64,000 nt of DNA from contig NZ_LMJJ01000044.1 in assembly GCF_001429285.1 (NCBI RefSeq), positions 150,842 to 214,841 of the forward strand. The letters run 5' to 3'. The position numbers were made by a program, and so were the translations under genes. The notes below the pieces were generated by a model, which saw nothing but the letters and a program-made list of their open reading frames with translations, made no database searches and had not been told where the DNA came from. Below are positions 10,870-20,255 of the stretch, one piece after another; within the stretch, counting starts at the first letter, position 1; each line of letters opens with the position of its first letter. Source of the DNA: Ensifer sp. Root278 (lineage in GTDB: Bacteria > Pseudomonadota > Alphaproteobacteria > Rhizobiales > Rhizobiaceae).

Positions 10870-12159
10870 TCAGCGCTTGGAGACCGGCACGTAGTCGCGC
10901 TGCGGGGCGCCGACATAGAGCTGGCGCGGACGACCGATGCGCTGTTCCGGATCTTCGATCATCTCGTTCCACTGCGCGATCCAGCCGACGGTGCGGGCGA
11001 GCGCGAAGAGCACGGTGAACATGGTGGTGGGGAAGCCCAGCGCCTTCAGCGTGATGCCGGAGTAGAAGTCGATGTTCGGATAGAGCTTCTTCTCGATGAA
11101 GTACTCGTCGGTCAGCGCGATGCGCTCGAGTTCCATCGCGACTTCGAGCAGCGGATCGTCCTTGTGGCCGAGTTCCGCCAGCACTTCATGCGTGGTCTTC
11201 TGCATGATCTTGGCGCGCGGATCGTAGTTCTTGTAGACGCGGTGGCCGAAGCCCATGAGGCGGAACGGATCGTTCTTGTCCTTGGCGCGCGCAATGAACT
11301 CTGGAATGCGGTCGGCCGTGCCGATTTCGGCCAGCATGTTGAGCGCCGCTTCGTTGGCGCCGCCGTGAGCCGGGCCCCAGAGGCAGGCGATGCCGGCAGC
11401 AATGCAGGCGAACGGGTTAGCGCCCGACGAACCGGCCAGACGGACCGTCGAGGTCGACGCGTTCTGCTCGTGGTCGGCGTGCAGGATGAAGATACGGTCC
11501 ATGGCGCGCGACAGAACCGGGTTGACGACATATTCCTCGCACGGAACGGCGAAGCACATGCGCAGGAAGTTCGAGGCGTAGTCCAGGTCGTTCTTCGGGT
11601 AAACGAAGGGCTGGCCGATGTGGTACTTGTAGGCCATTGCCGCGATCGTCGGCATCTTGGCGATCATGCGCAGCGAGGCAACCATGCGCTGATGCGGATC
11701 GGTGATGTCGGTCGAGTCGTGGTAGAAGGCCGAAAGTGCGCCGACGCAGCCGCACATGACGGCCATCGGATGCGCGTCGCGGCGGAAGCCGGTGAAGAAG
11801 CGCGACATCTGCTCATGCACCATGGTGTGGTGCGTGACCCGATAATCGAAGTCGGCCTTCTGTGCCTTCGTCGGCAGTTCGCCGTAGAGCAGCAGGTAGC
11901 AGACTTCGAGGAAGTCGCCATGTTCTGCAAGCTGCTCGATCGGGTAGCCGCGGTGCAGGAGCACGCCTTCGTCGCCGTCGATATAGGTGATCTTGGATTC
12001 GCACGACGCCGTTGACGTGAAGCCCGGGTCGTATGTGAACATTTTCGTCTGCTTGTAGAGCGAGCCGATGTCCACGACGTCAGGGCCGATGGACCCCGAT
12101 CGCACCGGAAGATCCGCAGACTTTCCATCGAGTGTTACAACCGCGGTTTTTTCAGTCAT
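10870..12159 (-). CDS. gltA: Citrate synthase, type II
   Basis: A 429-aa enzyme condensing oxaloacetate and acetyl-CoA at entry to the TCA cycle. The family motifs [10 protein letters not shown] and [15 protein letters not shown], with catalytic His residues, are present, as is the LLLYGELPT region near residue 120. The frame is open 16 codons further upstream, but the internal ATG at 12159 gives [19 protein letters not shown], the usual start and length. A GGAGGGTCCG site lies just before it. It is a single minus-strand gene between two plus-strand blocks, ending at a strong terminator. Confidence 0.97.
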   Translation of the reverse strand: MTEKTAVVTLDGKSADLPVRSGSIGPDVVDIGSLYKQTKMFTYDPGFTSTASCESKITYIDGDEGVLLHRGYPIEQLAEHGDFLEVCYLLLYGELPTKAQKADFDYRVTHHTMVHEQMSRFFTGFRRDAHPMAVMCGCVGALSAFYHDSTDITDPHQRMVASLRMIAKMPTIAAMAYKYHIGQPFVYPKNDLDYASNFLRMCFAVPCEEYVVNPVLSRAMDRIFILHADHEQNASTSTVRLAGSSGANPFACIAAGIACLWGPAHGGANEAALNMLAEIGTADRIPEFIARAKDKNDPFRLMGFGHRVYKNYDPRAKIMQKTTHEVLAELGHKDDPLLEVAMELERIALTDEYFIEKKLYPNIDFYSGITLKALGFPTTMFTVLFALARTVGWIAQWNEMIEDPEQRIGRPRQLYVGAPQRDYVPVSKR

Positions 12160-12474
12160 CGGACCCTCCGTCTTATGGCAACGTGACATAGAGACATGCC
12201 ACGACAATGAACGTTGCGAATTTGCTATATGATTTATTTTCGACTGCCAAGCTGTACGAAAGGCAAATTGTGCGATGCGAAAATGTGCATATGGCGACGC
12301 AACAATGGCATGTTACGGCAATAAGTCCAAGGAGATCAATAATCTCGTCGGATGATGGTGCGGTACCATTCTATATAGGTTTGCCGCTTTTTTCAGCAGA
12401 TAGCGCGTCGGTTGCGGTTATGTGCCTTTGGTTGCATGATCGGCCGGGTATTCCGGGGAAAGAGCGCTGGCGCA
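12160..12474. other. Intergenic region with divergent promoters for gltA and comEC
   Basis: About 315 nt with AT-rich stretches. On the minus strand, TTGGCA followed by about 15 nt and TATAGC (around 12218-12246) could be the gltA promoter. The match is partial and confidence is low. No further gene is visible. A GGGGAAAGAG at about 12455-12464 precedes an ATG at 12475 in a frame different from comEC (see findings). Confidence 0.4.
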
Positions 12475-12544
12475 ATGAGCGATACTGAAAGGCGGCAGGC
12501 GTCGCAGGACGCTGAGCGCGGCAGCTTCATGTTGTCCGGTTCCG

Positions 12545-14953
12545 ATGCCGCCACTGCCGTTACAGTCTTTGCTCCCAATCGCCGCGCGGCTTGCTTTCGA
12601 CACAGGTGCGCCGCGGCATGTCGACGCTCTCGGCGCGTCTCGGCCGCGCGCGGTCAAGGCGTCGGTCGCCTCCGCAATCGAGGAAGAACGCGCATTCGGT
12701 CACGGTTTTGTGTTGATACCGGTGCTGCTGGTCTCAGGCGTCCTCACCTGGCTGTCGCTCCCTTTTGACGTCGGAATTGTCAAACTTGCACTGCTGCTTT
12801 GCGGTTTCGGCATGGCGGCGGTGGCATGCGTCGGAAAATTTGCACGGCTGCGGGTGCCGCTGACTGGGGCGACACTGTTTGTGGCGGGAATGGTGCTGGT
12901 CGCGGCCGAGACGGCGCGGATCGATACGATCGTCCTCGACGCACCGGTGACGACGAACGTGCGGGGTGTGGTGTTTTCGCGTGAGCAGGACGACCGGGGC
13001 CAGTGGCGCTACGGGGTCGAGATCCACGAGACGACCAGGCCGCGCCTGCGCCGTCAACCGACGAAAGTCACGCTGGTGGCGCGGGGCCGGGAAGATCCGC
13101 TGCCGATAGGTGCGACCATCGAGGGCAGGGCGCGGCTGTCTCCGCCCTCCGGTCCGGCATTGCGGGGTTTGAACGACTTCGCGTTTGACAGCTACTTCCG
13201 GGGTATCGGTGCAGTCGGGTTTTTCTACGGTTCGCCCACGGGCGGAAAAGCGCCTGCGACCGGAGAATCGGAAGCGGCCTCTTCCTTTGGTTCATCCCTG
13301 GCGACCAGCATCGCCGCGATGCGGGAGGCCGTCGGAGAGCGCATCCGTGCATCGATCGGCGGCGACACGGGAGCGCTTGCGGCAGCGCTGGTGACCGCGG
13401 AAGAGCGGGCAATCAGCCGTGAGACGGTCGAGGTGTTGCGGCAAGCCGGGCTTGCGCATGTGCTGGCGATCTCCGGCCTCAACATGGCGCTTGCCGCCGG
13501 GACCTTTCTGATTGGCGCCCGCACCGTTCTCAGCATGATCCCTGGCCTAGCGCATCGTGTGCCGATCAAGAAGGTTGCGGCGACCGGCGCACTGCTGATG
13601 GTTTGCCTCTACATTCTCATCTCCGGGGGAGCGGTGTCGGCATTGCGCGCCTGGATCATGATTTCCATCATGCTCGTGGCGGTGTTTTTCGATCGTATGT
13701 CGATCAGCCTGCGCAACGTTGCCCTCGCGGCGATCGTCATCGTCGCCACAACGCCGTCTGCGGTTGCTGGGCCGGGTTTCCAGATGTCGTTCGCTGCGAC
13801 CCTTGCGCTCGTTGCCGGCTATGCGCGCTGGCGCGAGCGACGGGAGACGGAGGTACCGACGGCGGCGAGGCAGGGCAAGGGAAGGGGCCCGGTCACCAGC
13901 GTGATCGCCGGTGTCGTCATCACCTCTCTCATCGGCGGTTTGGCGACATCGGTCTATTCGATCGCCTATTTTCACCGGTTGCCGGCCTATGGCCTGCTTG
14001 CCAATGTTCTCACGATGCCGGTGATCAGCATTGTGATCATGCCGTTCGGCCTGTTCGCCATGCTTCTGATGCCACTGGGACTTGAACACTATCCATTGAT
14101 GGCGATGGCATGGGGCCTCGACCGGATGCTCGACATCGCCCGCTTCGTAACCTCTCTCGACGGTGAGATCGTCACGGGTCGCATCGGGCATTTCGGCTTT
14201 GCGCTGATTGCCGCAGGCGGTGTTCTCGTCTGTGTGTTGCGGAGCTGGCTGGCCCTGTCGGGAGCGGTATTGATCAGCGTCGGTCTCGTCAGCCTCGCAG
14301 TCGAGCACGATCGTCTGCCCGATGTCGTGATTGCCGAGGATGGTCGCCTCGTCGGCCTCGTTGCGAACGGCGCGATAGCAACCAACAGGATGCGCCCGTC
14401 GGATTTCGTGTTTTCGCAATGGCAACGGGCCCTCGCGGTGGAAAACCACCTCAAGCCAGCGATGCTTCCGCCGCCGGCAGCTGCCGATCCTTACCCGGCT
14501 ACGGAGCCGGCCGGGAAGGGCGCTCCGCCGCTCGACCAGGAAAAACAGGCCGCGATCCGCGCGGATCTGTCGTCGGCGATCGAGGCGAATGCTGCGGGTG
14601 TCTTCATCTGCCGGGAAAAGCAATGGTGTGCGGCGCGCAACGGCTACGGCTGGACGATCCTTGCCATCGAGAACCCGCGGCTCTTTCCGGCCTTGTGCGA
14701 CCAGGCGGATCTTGTGGTGACTGCGGCGCGGGTCGATGGCGCGACGTGCCCGACCAACCGCGCCCGTATTGTGAATGCGCAGACGCTGCGTCGCACGGGC
14801 GCAATCGAAATTCGAGCGCAGTCGGATACGGAGCACGCGCCGCCCGCAATGCAGTTTCGAACGGCATTCACGGCCCTTGCCCGCCCATGGGAACGGCACC
14901 GCGCGTATGACTGGCGGACCGGTTCTTTCATGGACGTTTCGCCAGATTTCTGA
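12545..14953 (+). CDS. comEC: ComEC/Rec2-type DNA uptake channel protein
   Basis: A large polytopic membrane protein of 802 aa that matches the ComEC/Rec2 family, the inner-membrane channel for single-stranded DNA in natural transformation. Segments seen are an N-terminal membrane region with the DUF4131-like soluble domain (about residues 60-230) and the Competence domain with LRQAGLAHVLAISGLNMALA near residue 300 followed by about eight membrane helices. The soluble C-terminus of about 250 aa does not show the HxHxDH metal site of a metallo-beta-lactamase domain, which alphaproteobacterial members often lack. The start is uncertain: the ATG at 12545 has no clear ribosome site. Confidence 0.85.
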   Translation: MPPLPLQSLLPIAARLAFDTGAPRHVDALGASRPRAVKASVASAIEEERAFGHGFVLIPVLLVSGVLTWLSLPFDVGIVKLALLLCGFGMAAVACVGKFARLRVPLTGATLFVAGMVLVAAETARIDTIVLDAPVTTNVRGVVFSREQDDRGQWRYGVEIHETTRPRLRRQPTKVTLVARGREDPLPIGATIEGRARLSPPSGPALRGLNDFAFDSYFRGIGAVGFFYGSPTGGKAPATGESEAASSFGSSLATSIAAMREAVGERIRASIGGDTGALAAALVTAEERAISRETVEVLRQAGLAHVLAISGLNMALAAGTFLIGARTVLSMIPGLAHRVPIKKVAATGALLMVCLYILISGGAVSALRAWIMISIMLVAVFFDRMSISLRNVALAAIVIVATTPSAVAGPGFQMSFAATLALVAGYARWRERRETEVPTAARQGKGRGPVTSVIAGVVITSLIGGLATSVYSIAYFHRLPAYGLLANVLTMPVISIVIMPFGLFAMLLMPLGLEHYPLMAMAWGLDRMLDIARFVTSLDGEIVTGRIGHFGFALIAAGGVLVCVLRSWLALSGAVLISVGLVSLAVEHDRLPDVVIAEDGRLVGLVANGAIATNRMRPSDFVFSQWQRALAVENHLKPAMLPPPAAADPYPATEPAGKGAPPLDQEKQAAIRADLSSAIEANAAGVFICREKQWCAARNGYGWTILAIENPRLFPALCDQADLVVTAARVDGATCPTNRARIVNAQTLRRTGAIEIRAQSDTEHAPPAMQFRTAFTALARPWERHRAYDWRTGSFMDVSPDF

Positions 14954-15138
14954 CCGCAGTCACCGGTCGCGCCCTGAGCGGGCGGGTTGCGAAATTATTC
15001 TTGATTAATAAACTCCACAAATCCTTGTCATTCCGCTCCCCTTTGCGTAAAGAGCCCGAAAGCACGCAAGGGATGTGACGGGTGGCGGCAATCCCTTCGC
15101 TCTGAAATGACGAAACGGACCAGTACGTGAGGAACAAG

Positions 15139-16212
15139 ATGCCGAACCGAGCCCGATCGACGATCAATCTGCTGGCAGCCGCAATGCTGGGTCTGTCATC
15201 GGCTGCTATGCCCGTGGTTGCGTTCGCTCAGTCAGCGAGTGAAGGGGCATCGTCAGCCCCGGCTACGAACGGCACTCAGGGCACTGTCGCACAATCTCCC
15301 ACGCCGACGCCGGTCGTAGAGGGCCAGACGGCAACCGGCAGCGCACCGGTAAACCAGGCGACGCCGATCACTCAGGTGCAGCCCGCACCACAAGCCGCGT
15401 CGCCGGAGACTGCCCCCCTTGCTGTCGAGGGCACTGCCGTTGCGACCGAAGGTGCGGCGAACCCGGTGCTGCCGCACGATCTGTCGCCGATCGGTATGTT
15501 CATGGCGGCGGACCTTGTCGTCAAAAGCGTTATGGTCGGCCTGGCAGTGGCGTCCATTGCCACCTGGGCGATCTTCCTGGTCAAGGCACTCGAGCTTTTC
15601 AGCGCCAAGGCGCGCCTCAAGCGGGCGGTGCGTCTCCTGTCAGCCGCTAACGGTCTGGCTGATGTCAATACTGCATTCGACGGGAAGTCGGGCCCAGCAC
15701 CTGAGATGGTGGCTGCGGCGATCGACGAGATGGTGCGTTCGGAAGCGGTTGTCGACCATGCGCCTGCGAGCGGTATCAAGGAACGCGTCTCTTCGCTGCT
15801 GACCCGCATCGAGGTTCGCGCCGGCAAGCGCATGACGAGCGGCACCGGTATTCTGGCCTCGATCGGCTCGGTCGGACCGTTCGTCGGCCTCTTCGGCACG
15901 GTTTGGGGGATCATGAATTCCTTCATCGGCATCAGCAAGGCGCAGACGACCAATCTCGCGATCGTCGCACCCGGCATTGCCGAAGCGCTGCTCGCCACTG
16001 CTATCGGCCTTGTTGCGGCAATTCCAGCGGTGGTGATCTACAACTATTTCGCACGTGCAGTGGGTGGCTACAAGGTGATCCTTGCCGATGCTACGGCCGC
16101 CGTTGAACGGCTCGTCAGCCGCGACCTCGACCACCGCATGGTCCGCAAGGCGCAGCCCCGCCGGCAGGAAGGCTTCGTCCATGCCGAAACGACCATCGCA
16201 CGGATCGGGTGA
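15139..16212 (+). CDS. exbB: TonB-system energiser protein ExbB with N-terminal extension
   Basis: A 357-aa MotA/TolQ/ExbB-family proton channel subunit that with ExbD powers TonB-dependent uptake across the outer membrane. A signal peptide ends AMPVVAFAQ at about residue 31. A periplasmic stretch of about 85 residues rich in Ala, Pro, Gln and Thr follows. The three-helix channel core runs from about residue 120, with GPFVGLFGTVWGIMNSFIGI as the family signature. The ATG at 15139 has GAGG six nt upstream. A GTG at 15127 is also open. exbD follows after 3 nt. No tonB gene is nearby. Confidence 0.92.
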   Translation: MPNRARSTINLLAAAMLGLSSAAMPVVAFAQSASEGASSAPATNGTQGTVAQSPTPTPVVEGQTATGSAPVNQATPITQVQPAPQAASPETAPLAVEGTAVATEGAANPVLPHDLSPIGMFMAADLVVKSVMVGLAVASIATWAIFLVKALELFSAKARLKRAVRLLSAANGLADVNTAFDGKSGPAPEMVAAAIDEMVRSEAVVDHAPASGIKERVSSLLTRIEVRAGKRMTSGTGILASIGSVGPFVGLFGTVWGIMNSFIGISKAQTTNLAIVAPGIAEALLATAIGLVAAIPAVVIYNYFARAVGGYKVILADATAAVERLVSRDLDHRMVRKAQPRRQEGFVHAETTIARIG

Positions 16213-16215
16213 CCC

Positions 16216-16641
16216 ATGGCCGGAAAAGTAAGCCAGGACGGCGGCGATCTGGACGAGAACAGCGAAATCAACGTCACGCCCTTCATCGACGTCATGCTCG
16301 TGCTGCTGATCATCTTCATGGTGGCGGCGCCGCTTGCCACGGTGGATATGAAGGTGGATCTGCCTCAATCGGCGGCAAAGCCAGCGCCGCGCGACGACAA
16401 GCCGGTCTTCGTGACCTTGAAGGCCGATCTGGCGCTGGCCATAGGCAACGAGGAAACGGCGCGTGAGACCTTCGCCGACGAGCTGAAGCGCCTGACGGAG
16501 GGCAACACCGAGACGCGTGTCCTGCTCCGGGCCGACAAGGCCGTGGACTACGGCGAGCTGATGACGGTCATGAACCTCATCCAGAACGCCGGCTACACCA
16601 AGATCGCCCTCGTGGGCCTGGAAGGCGCACCCGGGCGCTGA
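16216..16641 (+). CDS. exbD: TonB-system energiser protein ExbD
   Basis: A 141-aa inner-membrane protein with one N-terminal helix and a periplasmic domain. The signature NVTPFIDVMLVLLIIFMVAA holds the proton-carrying Asp in the membrane segment. The C-terminal TolR/ExbD fold includes VLLRADKAVDYGELM. It works with ExbB in the TonB energy-coupling complex. It is tightly linked to exbB, and the two are clearly co-transcribed. The next gene downstream is an unrelated methyltransferase after a gap of about 237 nt. Confidence 0.95.
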   Translation: MAGKVSQDGGDLDENSEINVTPFIDVMLVLLIIFMVAAPLATVDMKVDLPQSAAKPAPRDDKPVFVTLKADLALAIGNEETARETFADELKRLTEGNTETRVLLRADKAVDYGELMTVMNLIQNAGYTKIALVGLEGAPGR

Positions 16642-16878
16642 GTTTGCCCGCGGTCCACGTGCCAGCAATGCGTCGCGCCCATGTCCGCGCGTCGCCGCCA
16701 TGATCGATCAGGGCTCTTCTTCCCCGTTTTTCCGGCGCAATTTGCCGCTGTCGCTTGAATCCCGCGGGGCGGCGATTTAAGAGCTTACGTCAAAGGCTTT
16801 CCGTTGAGAGCCACAAGACGATCGCGCGGGCTTCTCCGAAAAGCGGCGCCGCGCCTATCCGGATACGAGGGCACCAGC

Positions 16879-17544
16879 ATGAATTTCGAAGCAGCGCGCA
16901 CCAAGATGGTGGACAACCAGATCCGGACCACGGATGTGACGTCTCACTCGGTCTTGTCCGCCTTCCTCACCGTGCCGCGCGAGGAGTTCGTGCCCGCGAA
17001 GATGAAGGAGCTCGCGTATATCGACACCGACATCGCGCTTGACGCCGCCAACGGCGGAGGGCCGCGCTTCCTGATGGAGCCGTCGCCGCTTGCCAAGCTT
17101 CTGCAGCTCGCCGAGATCGCCAAGTCCGACGTCGTGCTCGAGATCGGTTGCGGTACCGGCTATGCCTCGGCACTGCTTTCCCTGATTGCTGGTTCCGTCG
17201 TCGCGCTCGAAAGCGATCAGGGTCTTGCCGCCACCGCGACCGAAACGCTGGCACGTCTCGGCTATGACAATATCGCCGTCGTCACCGGCGAACTCGAGAA
17301 GGGCTACGCTGCCGAAGCGCCTTACGATGTCATCTTCGTTCACGGTGCGGTGGAAGTGTTGCCTGCGGCTCTGTTCGAGCAGTTGCGTGATGGCGGCCGA
17401 CTCGTGGTGGTCGAAGGATTTGGCAACGCTTCGCGCGCTAAACTCTATGTGCACGAGCACGGAAAAACCTCCGAGCGTGCCGACTTCAACACTGCGGTGA
17501 AGCCGCTTCCCGGCTTCCGCCGCGAGCAGGAATTTGTTTTTTGA
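16879..17544 (+). CDS. Protein-L-isoaspartate O-methyltransferase family protein
   Basis: A SAM-dependent methyltransferase of 221 aa related to isoaspartyl methyltransferases, which start repair of damaged aspartyl and asparaginyl residues. The SAM-binding motif VLEIGCGTGYASALL is near residue 77, and the N-terminal AARTKMVDNQIRT is typical of the alphaproteobacterial branch beside tolC. The ATG at 16879 with ACGAGGG about 8 nt upstream was chosen over an upstream TTG. This is the more divergent of two paralogues here; the clearer pcm is at 43367. The substrate is not proven. Confidence 0.85.
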   Translation: MNFEAARTKMVDNQIRTTDVTSHSVLSAFLTVPREEFVPAKMKELAYIDTDIALDAANGGGPRFLMEPSPLAKLLQLAEIAKSDVVLEIGCGTGYASALLSLIAGSVVALESDQGLAATATETLARLGYDNIAVVTGELEKGYAAEAPYDVIFVHGAVEVLPAALFEQLRDGGRLVVVEGFGNASRAKLYVHEHGKTSERADFNTAVKPLPGFRREQEFVF

Positions 17545-17597
17545 GGTCCCGCTTATTGAGGGATATCAACATTTGAATGTACTGCTAAAATAACAAT

Positions 17598-17662
17598 GTT
17601 GCCAATTCGCAACGCGGTACTTGTTTCTTTTTGAAATGCCTGCGCAGAGTAGGGCTGCGCAG
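17598..17662. promoter_or_regulatory. Candidate operator repeats upstream of tolC
   Basis: Two copies of the palindrome CTGCGCAG lie at 17640-17647 and 17655-17662, seven nt apart. An inverted repeat GTTGC-N6-GCAAC is nearby at about 17599-17614. They sit 170-230 nt before tolC. They could bind a regulator, but there is no evidence beyond the symmetry. Confidence 0.35.
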
Positions 17663-17830
17663 TTGTCGGAATTTGGAATCCGGGTTTCAAAGAGTGCAGT
17701 GGTAGTGATTTGCTCACCAGTGGGCGGTGTGAGCGCTCATCGCCGTGTCTAGGCAGCGCCGTTTTGTAACGAGGACAGCGCTGCGGGAAATGAGGGCAGG
17801 CTTTGCCGCCCCCGATCGGAGAGAGAAGTA

Positions 17831-19201
17831 ATGGTGTCGATTGTCCGCAAAGCGGCCCTGTGGGCCGCCGTCTCGACGAGTGTGCTGCTTGCCCCGCACG
17901 CAGTACTGGCCGAGACGATCTTCGGCGCAATGGCCAAAGCCTACGCAAACAACCCGGATCTGAACGCTGCGCGGGCGGGGCTGCGCGCCACCGACGAGAG
18001 CGTACCGATCGCCAAGTCCGGCTTTCGCCCCCAGGTGGCTGGTTTCGCCAGCGGGACGCTTTCGACCATCGACAGGGAGAGTTCCGGAACTCAGGACGTT
18101 CACCAGGGGCAGGTCGGCATCTCCATAACGCAGATGGTCTTTGATGGCTTTCAGACGCTGAACAATGTTCGCGCGGCCGAATCGAATGTGTTTGCCACCC
18201 GCGAATCGCTGCTCGCCAACGAGATGCAGATCCTGCTTTCGGCGGCGACCATCTATTCCAATATCGCCCGCGATCAGCAGCTCGTGTCGATCCGCAAGCA
18301 GAACATCGCGTTCCTTCAGGAACAGGTGAACGCCGCGAAGGCGCGGCTTGATGTGGGTGAGGGCACCCGTACGGACGTGAGCCTGGCAGAGGCTTCGCTC
18401 GCCAACGCGCAGTCGCAGCTTATCGTCGCTGTTGCGCAGCTGAAGCAGAGCGAAGCGACCTATGTGCGGATCGTCGGCGACTTGCCGAAGAACATCAAGC
18501 AGGCGTCTCCCGCATCGAAGAGCCTGCCGCGCTCGCTCGACCAGGCGGTCGCAAGCGGCCTGCGCGACCACCCGACCATTCTGGCGGCGCAGTACTCGGT
18601 TGATTCGGCCGGTTACCAGGTGAAGTCGGCTGAGGGCACGATGCTGCCCGGCGTGACGCTTCAGGGACAGGTCGGCCGCACCACTGGCAATGTCGGTGAT
18701 GGCATCGACAGCAACACATCGAGCATCACTGCTCGCCTCGAAGTCCCGATCTATCAGGGCGGCCTCGAATACGGCCAGATCCGGCAGGCGAAGGAACGCC
18801 TGGGGCAGCAGCGCATTCTGGTTGATTCGGCGCGAGCATCGATTCAGGAAACGATTGTTTCGGCCTACGCACAGCTCGAAGCAGCGATCGCGCGTATTTC
18901 CGCCAACAAGGCGCAGATCTCTGCCGCCAAGCTGGCACTGGATGGCGTCATTGAAGAGCGCAAAGTCGGCCAGCGCACGACCCTCGACGTTCTCGATTCG
19001 CAGCAGGACGTGCTGCAGGCGCAGGAACTCCTGGCGCTTGCGCAGCGCGATGCGGTCGTCGCGAGCTATACCTTGCTTGCAGCCTCCGCGAGGCTGACCG
19101 TGAAGAGCCAGGGTCTGCAGGTGGCCGAATATCGCGCCGAAGAACATTACGAGGCGGTCAAGGATAAATGGTTCGGTCTTCGAACTGTCGACGGTCGCTA
19201 A
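17831..19201 (+). CDS. tolC: Outer membrane efflux/secretion channel TolC
   Basis: A 456-aa TolC-family outer-membrane factor, the exit duct for type I secretion and RND efflux. A signal peptide ends at HAVLAE around residue 27. Two repeats of the outer membrane factor domain follow, with TTLDVLDSQQDVLQAQ in the second half as a common family motif. Long coiled-coil segments are visible (QLEAAIARISANKAQISAAK). A GGAGAGAGAAG site lies upstream. The gene has its own upstream region of about 286 nt and ends at a strong terminator, so it is likely monocistronic. Confidence 0.95.
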   Translation: MVSIVRKAALWAAVSTSVLLAPHAVLAETIFGAMAKAYANNPDLNAARAGLRATDESVPIAKSGFRPQVAGFASGTLSTIDRESSGTQDVHQGQVGISITQMVFDGFQTLNNVRAAESNVFATRESLLANEMQILLSAATIYSNIARDQQLVSIRKQNIAFLQEQVNAAKARLDVGEGTRTDVSLAEASLANAQSQLIVAVAQLKQSEATYVRIVGDLPKNIKQASPASKSLPRSLDQAVASGLRDHPTILAAQYSVDSAGYQVKSAEGTMLPGVTLQGQVGRTTGNVGDGIDSNTSSITARLEVPIYQGGLEYGQIRQAKERLGQQRILVDSARASIQETIVSAYAQLEAAIARISANKAQISAAKLALDGVIEERKVGQRTTLDVLDSQQDVLQAQELLALAQRDAVVASYTLLAASARLTVKSQGLQVAEYRAEEHYEAVKDKWFGLRTVDGR

Positions 19202-19204
19202 AGA

Positions 19205-19240
19205 AAACGCCCCGGTCTCCCCGGGGCGTTTCTATTTTTC
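19205..19240 (+). terminator. Rho-independent terminator of tolC
   Basis: An 11-bp perfect stem (AAACGCCCCGG at 19205-19215 and CCGGGGCGTTT at 19221-19231) is followed by CTATTTTTCC, four nt after the tolC stop. Confidence 0.92.
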
Positions 19241-19381
19241 CCCCTGAAAACAAATCTGTGCAAGGATCTGAGTGGCTGATTCGTGGCGTATGTTTCGTCC
19301 GCGAACTCACATAAGGTTTGTCGGAAATCGGCGCATGTCCTGTTTTGAAACACATGCCGGCCGCGTCAAACGGGGATAGAA

Positions 19382-20197
19382 ATGGCACAGCTCAATGTCG
19401 CGCGTGAACCTTCGATGGATGAGATCCTGGCATCCATTCGCAAGATCATCGAGAGCAATGAGCCTGGGCAGGCCGGGCTTTCGCCGCAGGAGCATTTCGA
19501 GGACGAGGCGGGTGACGAGATCGAGCTGACGATCGACAGCGAGATCGAGACCGTAGCCTTCGGGCGGCGCGAGGAATCTGCCGAAACATCGAGGCCCGCC
19601 CCCGCGGCTCCTGCCGTAGAGCTTTCCATCGTCTCGTCCGAGGCCAGCGCGTCGGTTGCACAGCCGCCGCTTTCGCTGGCTGATGTCGCAGCACGCGTTC
19701 GTGCGGCTTCGGAGCGTCACGCAACGGGGTTTGCCCCGCGCGAAACGCAGCCAGTCGCGCCAGCGCCGGCGATCCAGGACAGCCCCGTCGTAACGTCGCG
19801 CATGGCCGCGGTATCAGCGCCCAAGGCTCCGGCCGTTCAGTCGATCGTGGCCCCAGAAACACACGAGGATGCGGAAGCCGTCGCTGCCCCAGAGCCATCG
19901 GAGCGTCGCGACAGCGTCGAATCGCCAGCGCCGGCGCCGGCGCCCGTGATCGACACGGTGGCCCCCGAGAAGGCGATCGCAGCCATCGTCTCTCCGGAAG
20001 TCGGCCGGAAGGTCGCGCAGTCCTTCGACAACCTCGCTCTCGCGGTCGATCAGGGCGCAAGGCGCTCGTTCGACGAAATCGCCCAGGAAATGCTGCGGCC
20101 GATGCTACAGGAATGGCTGGACGACAATCTGCCGACACTCGTCGAACGGCTGGTTCGCGAGGAAATCGAGCGTGTTGCCCGCGGGCCGCGTCGCTGA
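19382..20197 (+). CDS. popZ: PopZ/DUF2497-family pole-organizing protein
   Basis: A 271-aa protein with three parts. A short conserved N-terminus (SMDEILASIRKIIESNEP) is followed by a long low-complexity Pro/Ala/Glu-rich middle (about residues 40-210). A conserved helical C-terminus contains EMLRPMLQEWLDDNLPTLVE and VREEIERVA. This layout is that of PopZ of Caulobacter, a scaffold that forms polar microdomains and tethers centromeres through ParB. In Rhizobiaceae the homologue marks growing poles. The function is inferred from that resemblance. It precedes valS and ends at a hairpin terminator. Confidence 0.87.
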   Translation: MAQLNVAREPSMDEILASIRKIIESNEPGQAGLSPQEHFEDEAGDEIELTIDSEIETVAFGRREESAETSRPAPAAPAVELSIVSSEASASVAQPPLSLADVAARVRAASERHATGFAPRETQPVAPAPAIQDSPVVTSRMAAVSAPKAPAVQSIVAPETHEDAEAVAAPEPSERRDSVESPAPAPAPVIDTVAPEKAIAAIVSPEVGRKVAQSFDNLALAVDQGARRSFDEIAQEMLRPMLQEWLDDNLPTLVERLVREEIERVARGPRR

Positions 20198-20221
20198 AAT
20201 TCAGATCTTTTGATGCGTGGG

Positions 20222-20246
20222 GCCGCGGCGACCGTCGCGGCTTTTT
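20222..20246 (+). terminator. Rho-independent terminator after popZ
   Basis: A short GC stem (GCCGCG at 20222-20227 and CGCGGC at 20236-20241) is followed by TTTTT, 25 nt after the popZ stop. Confidence 0.75.
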
Positions 20247-20255
20247 GCGTTCGTG

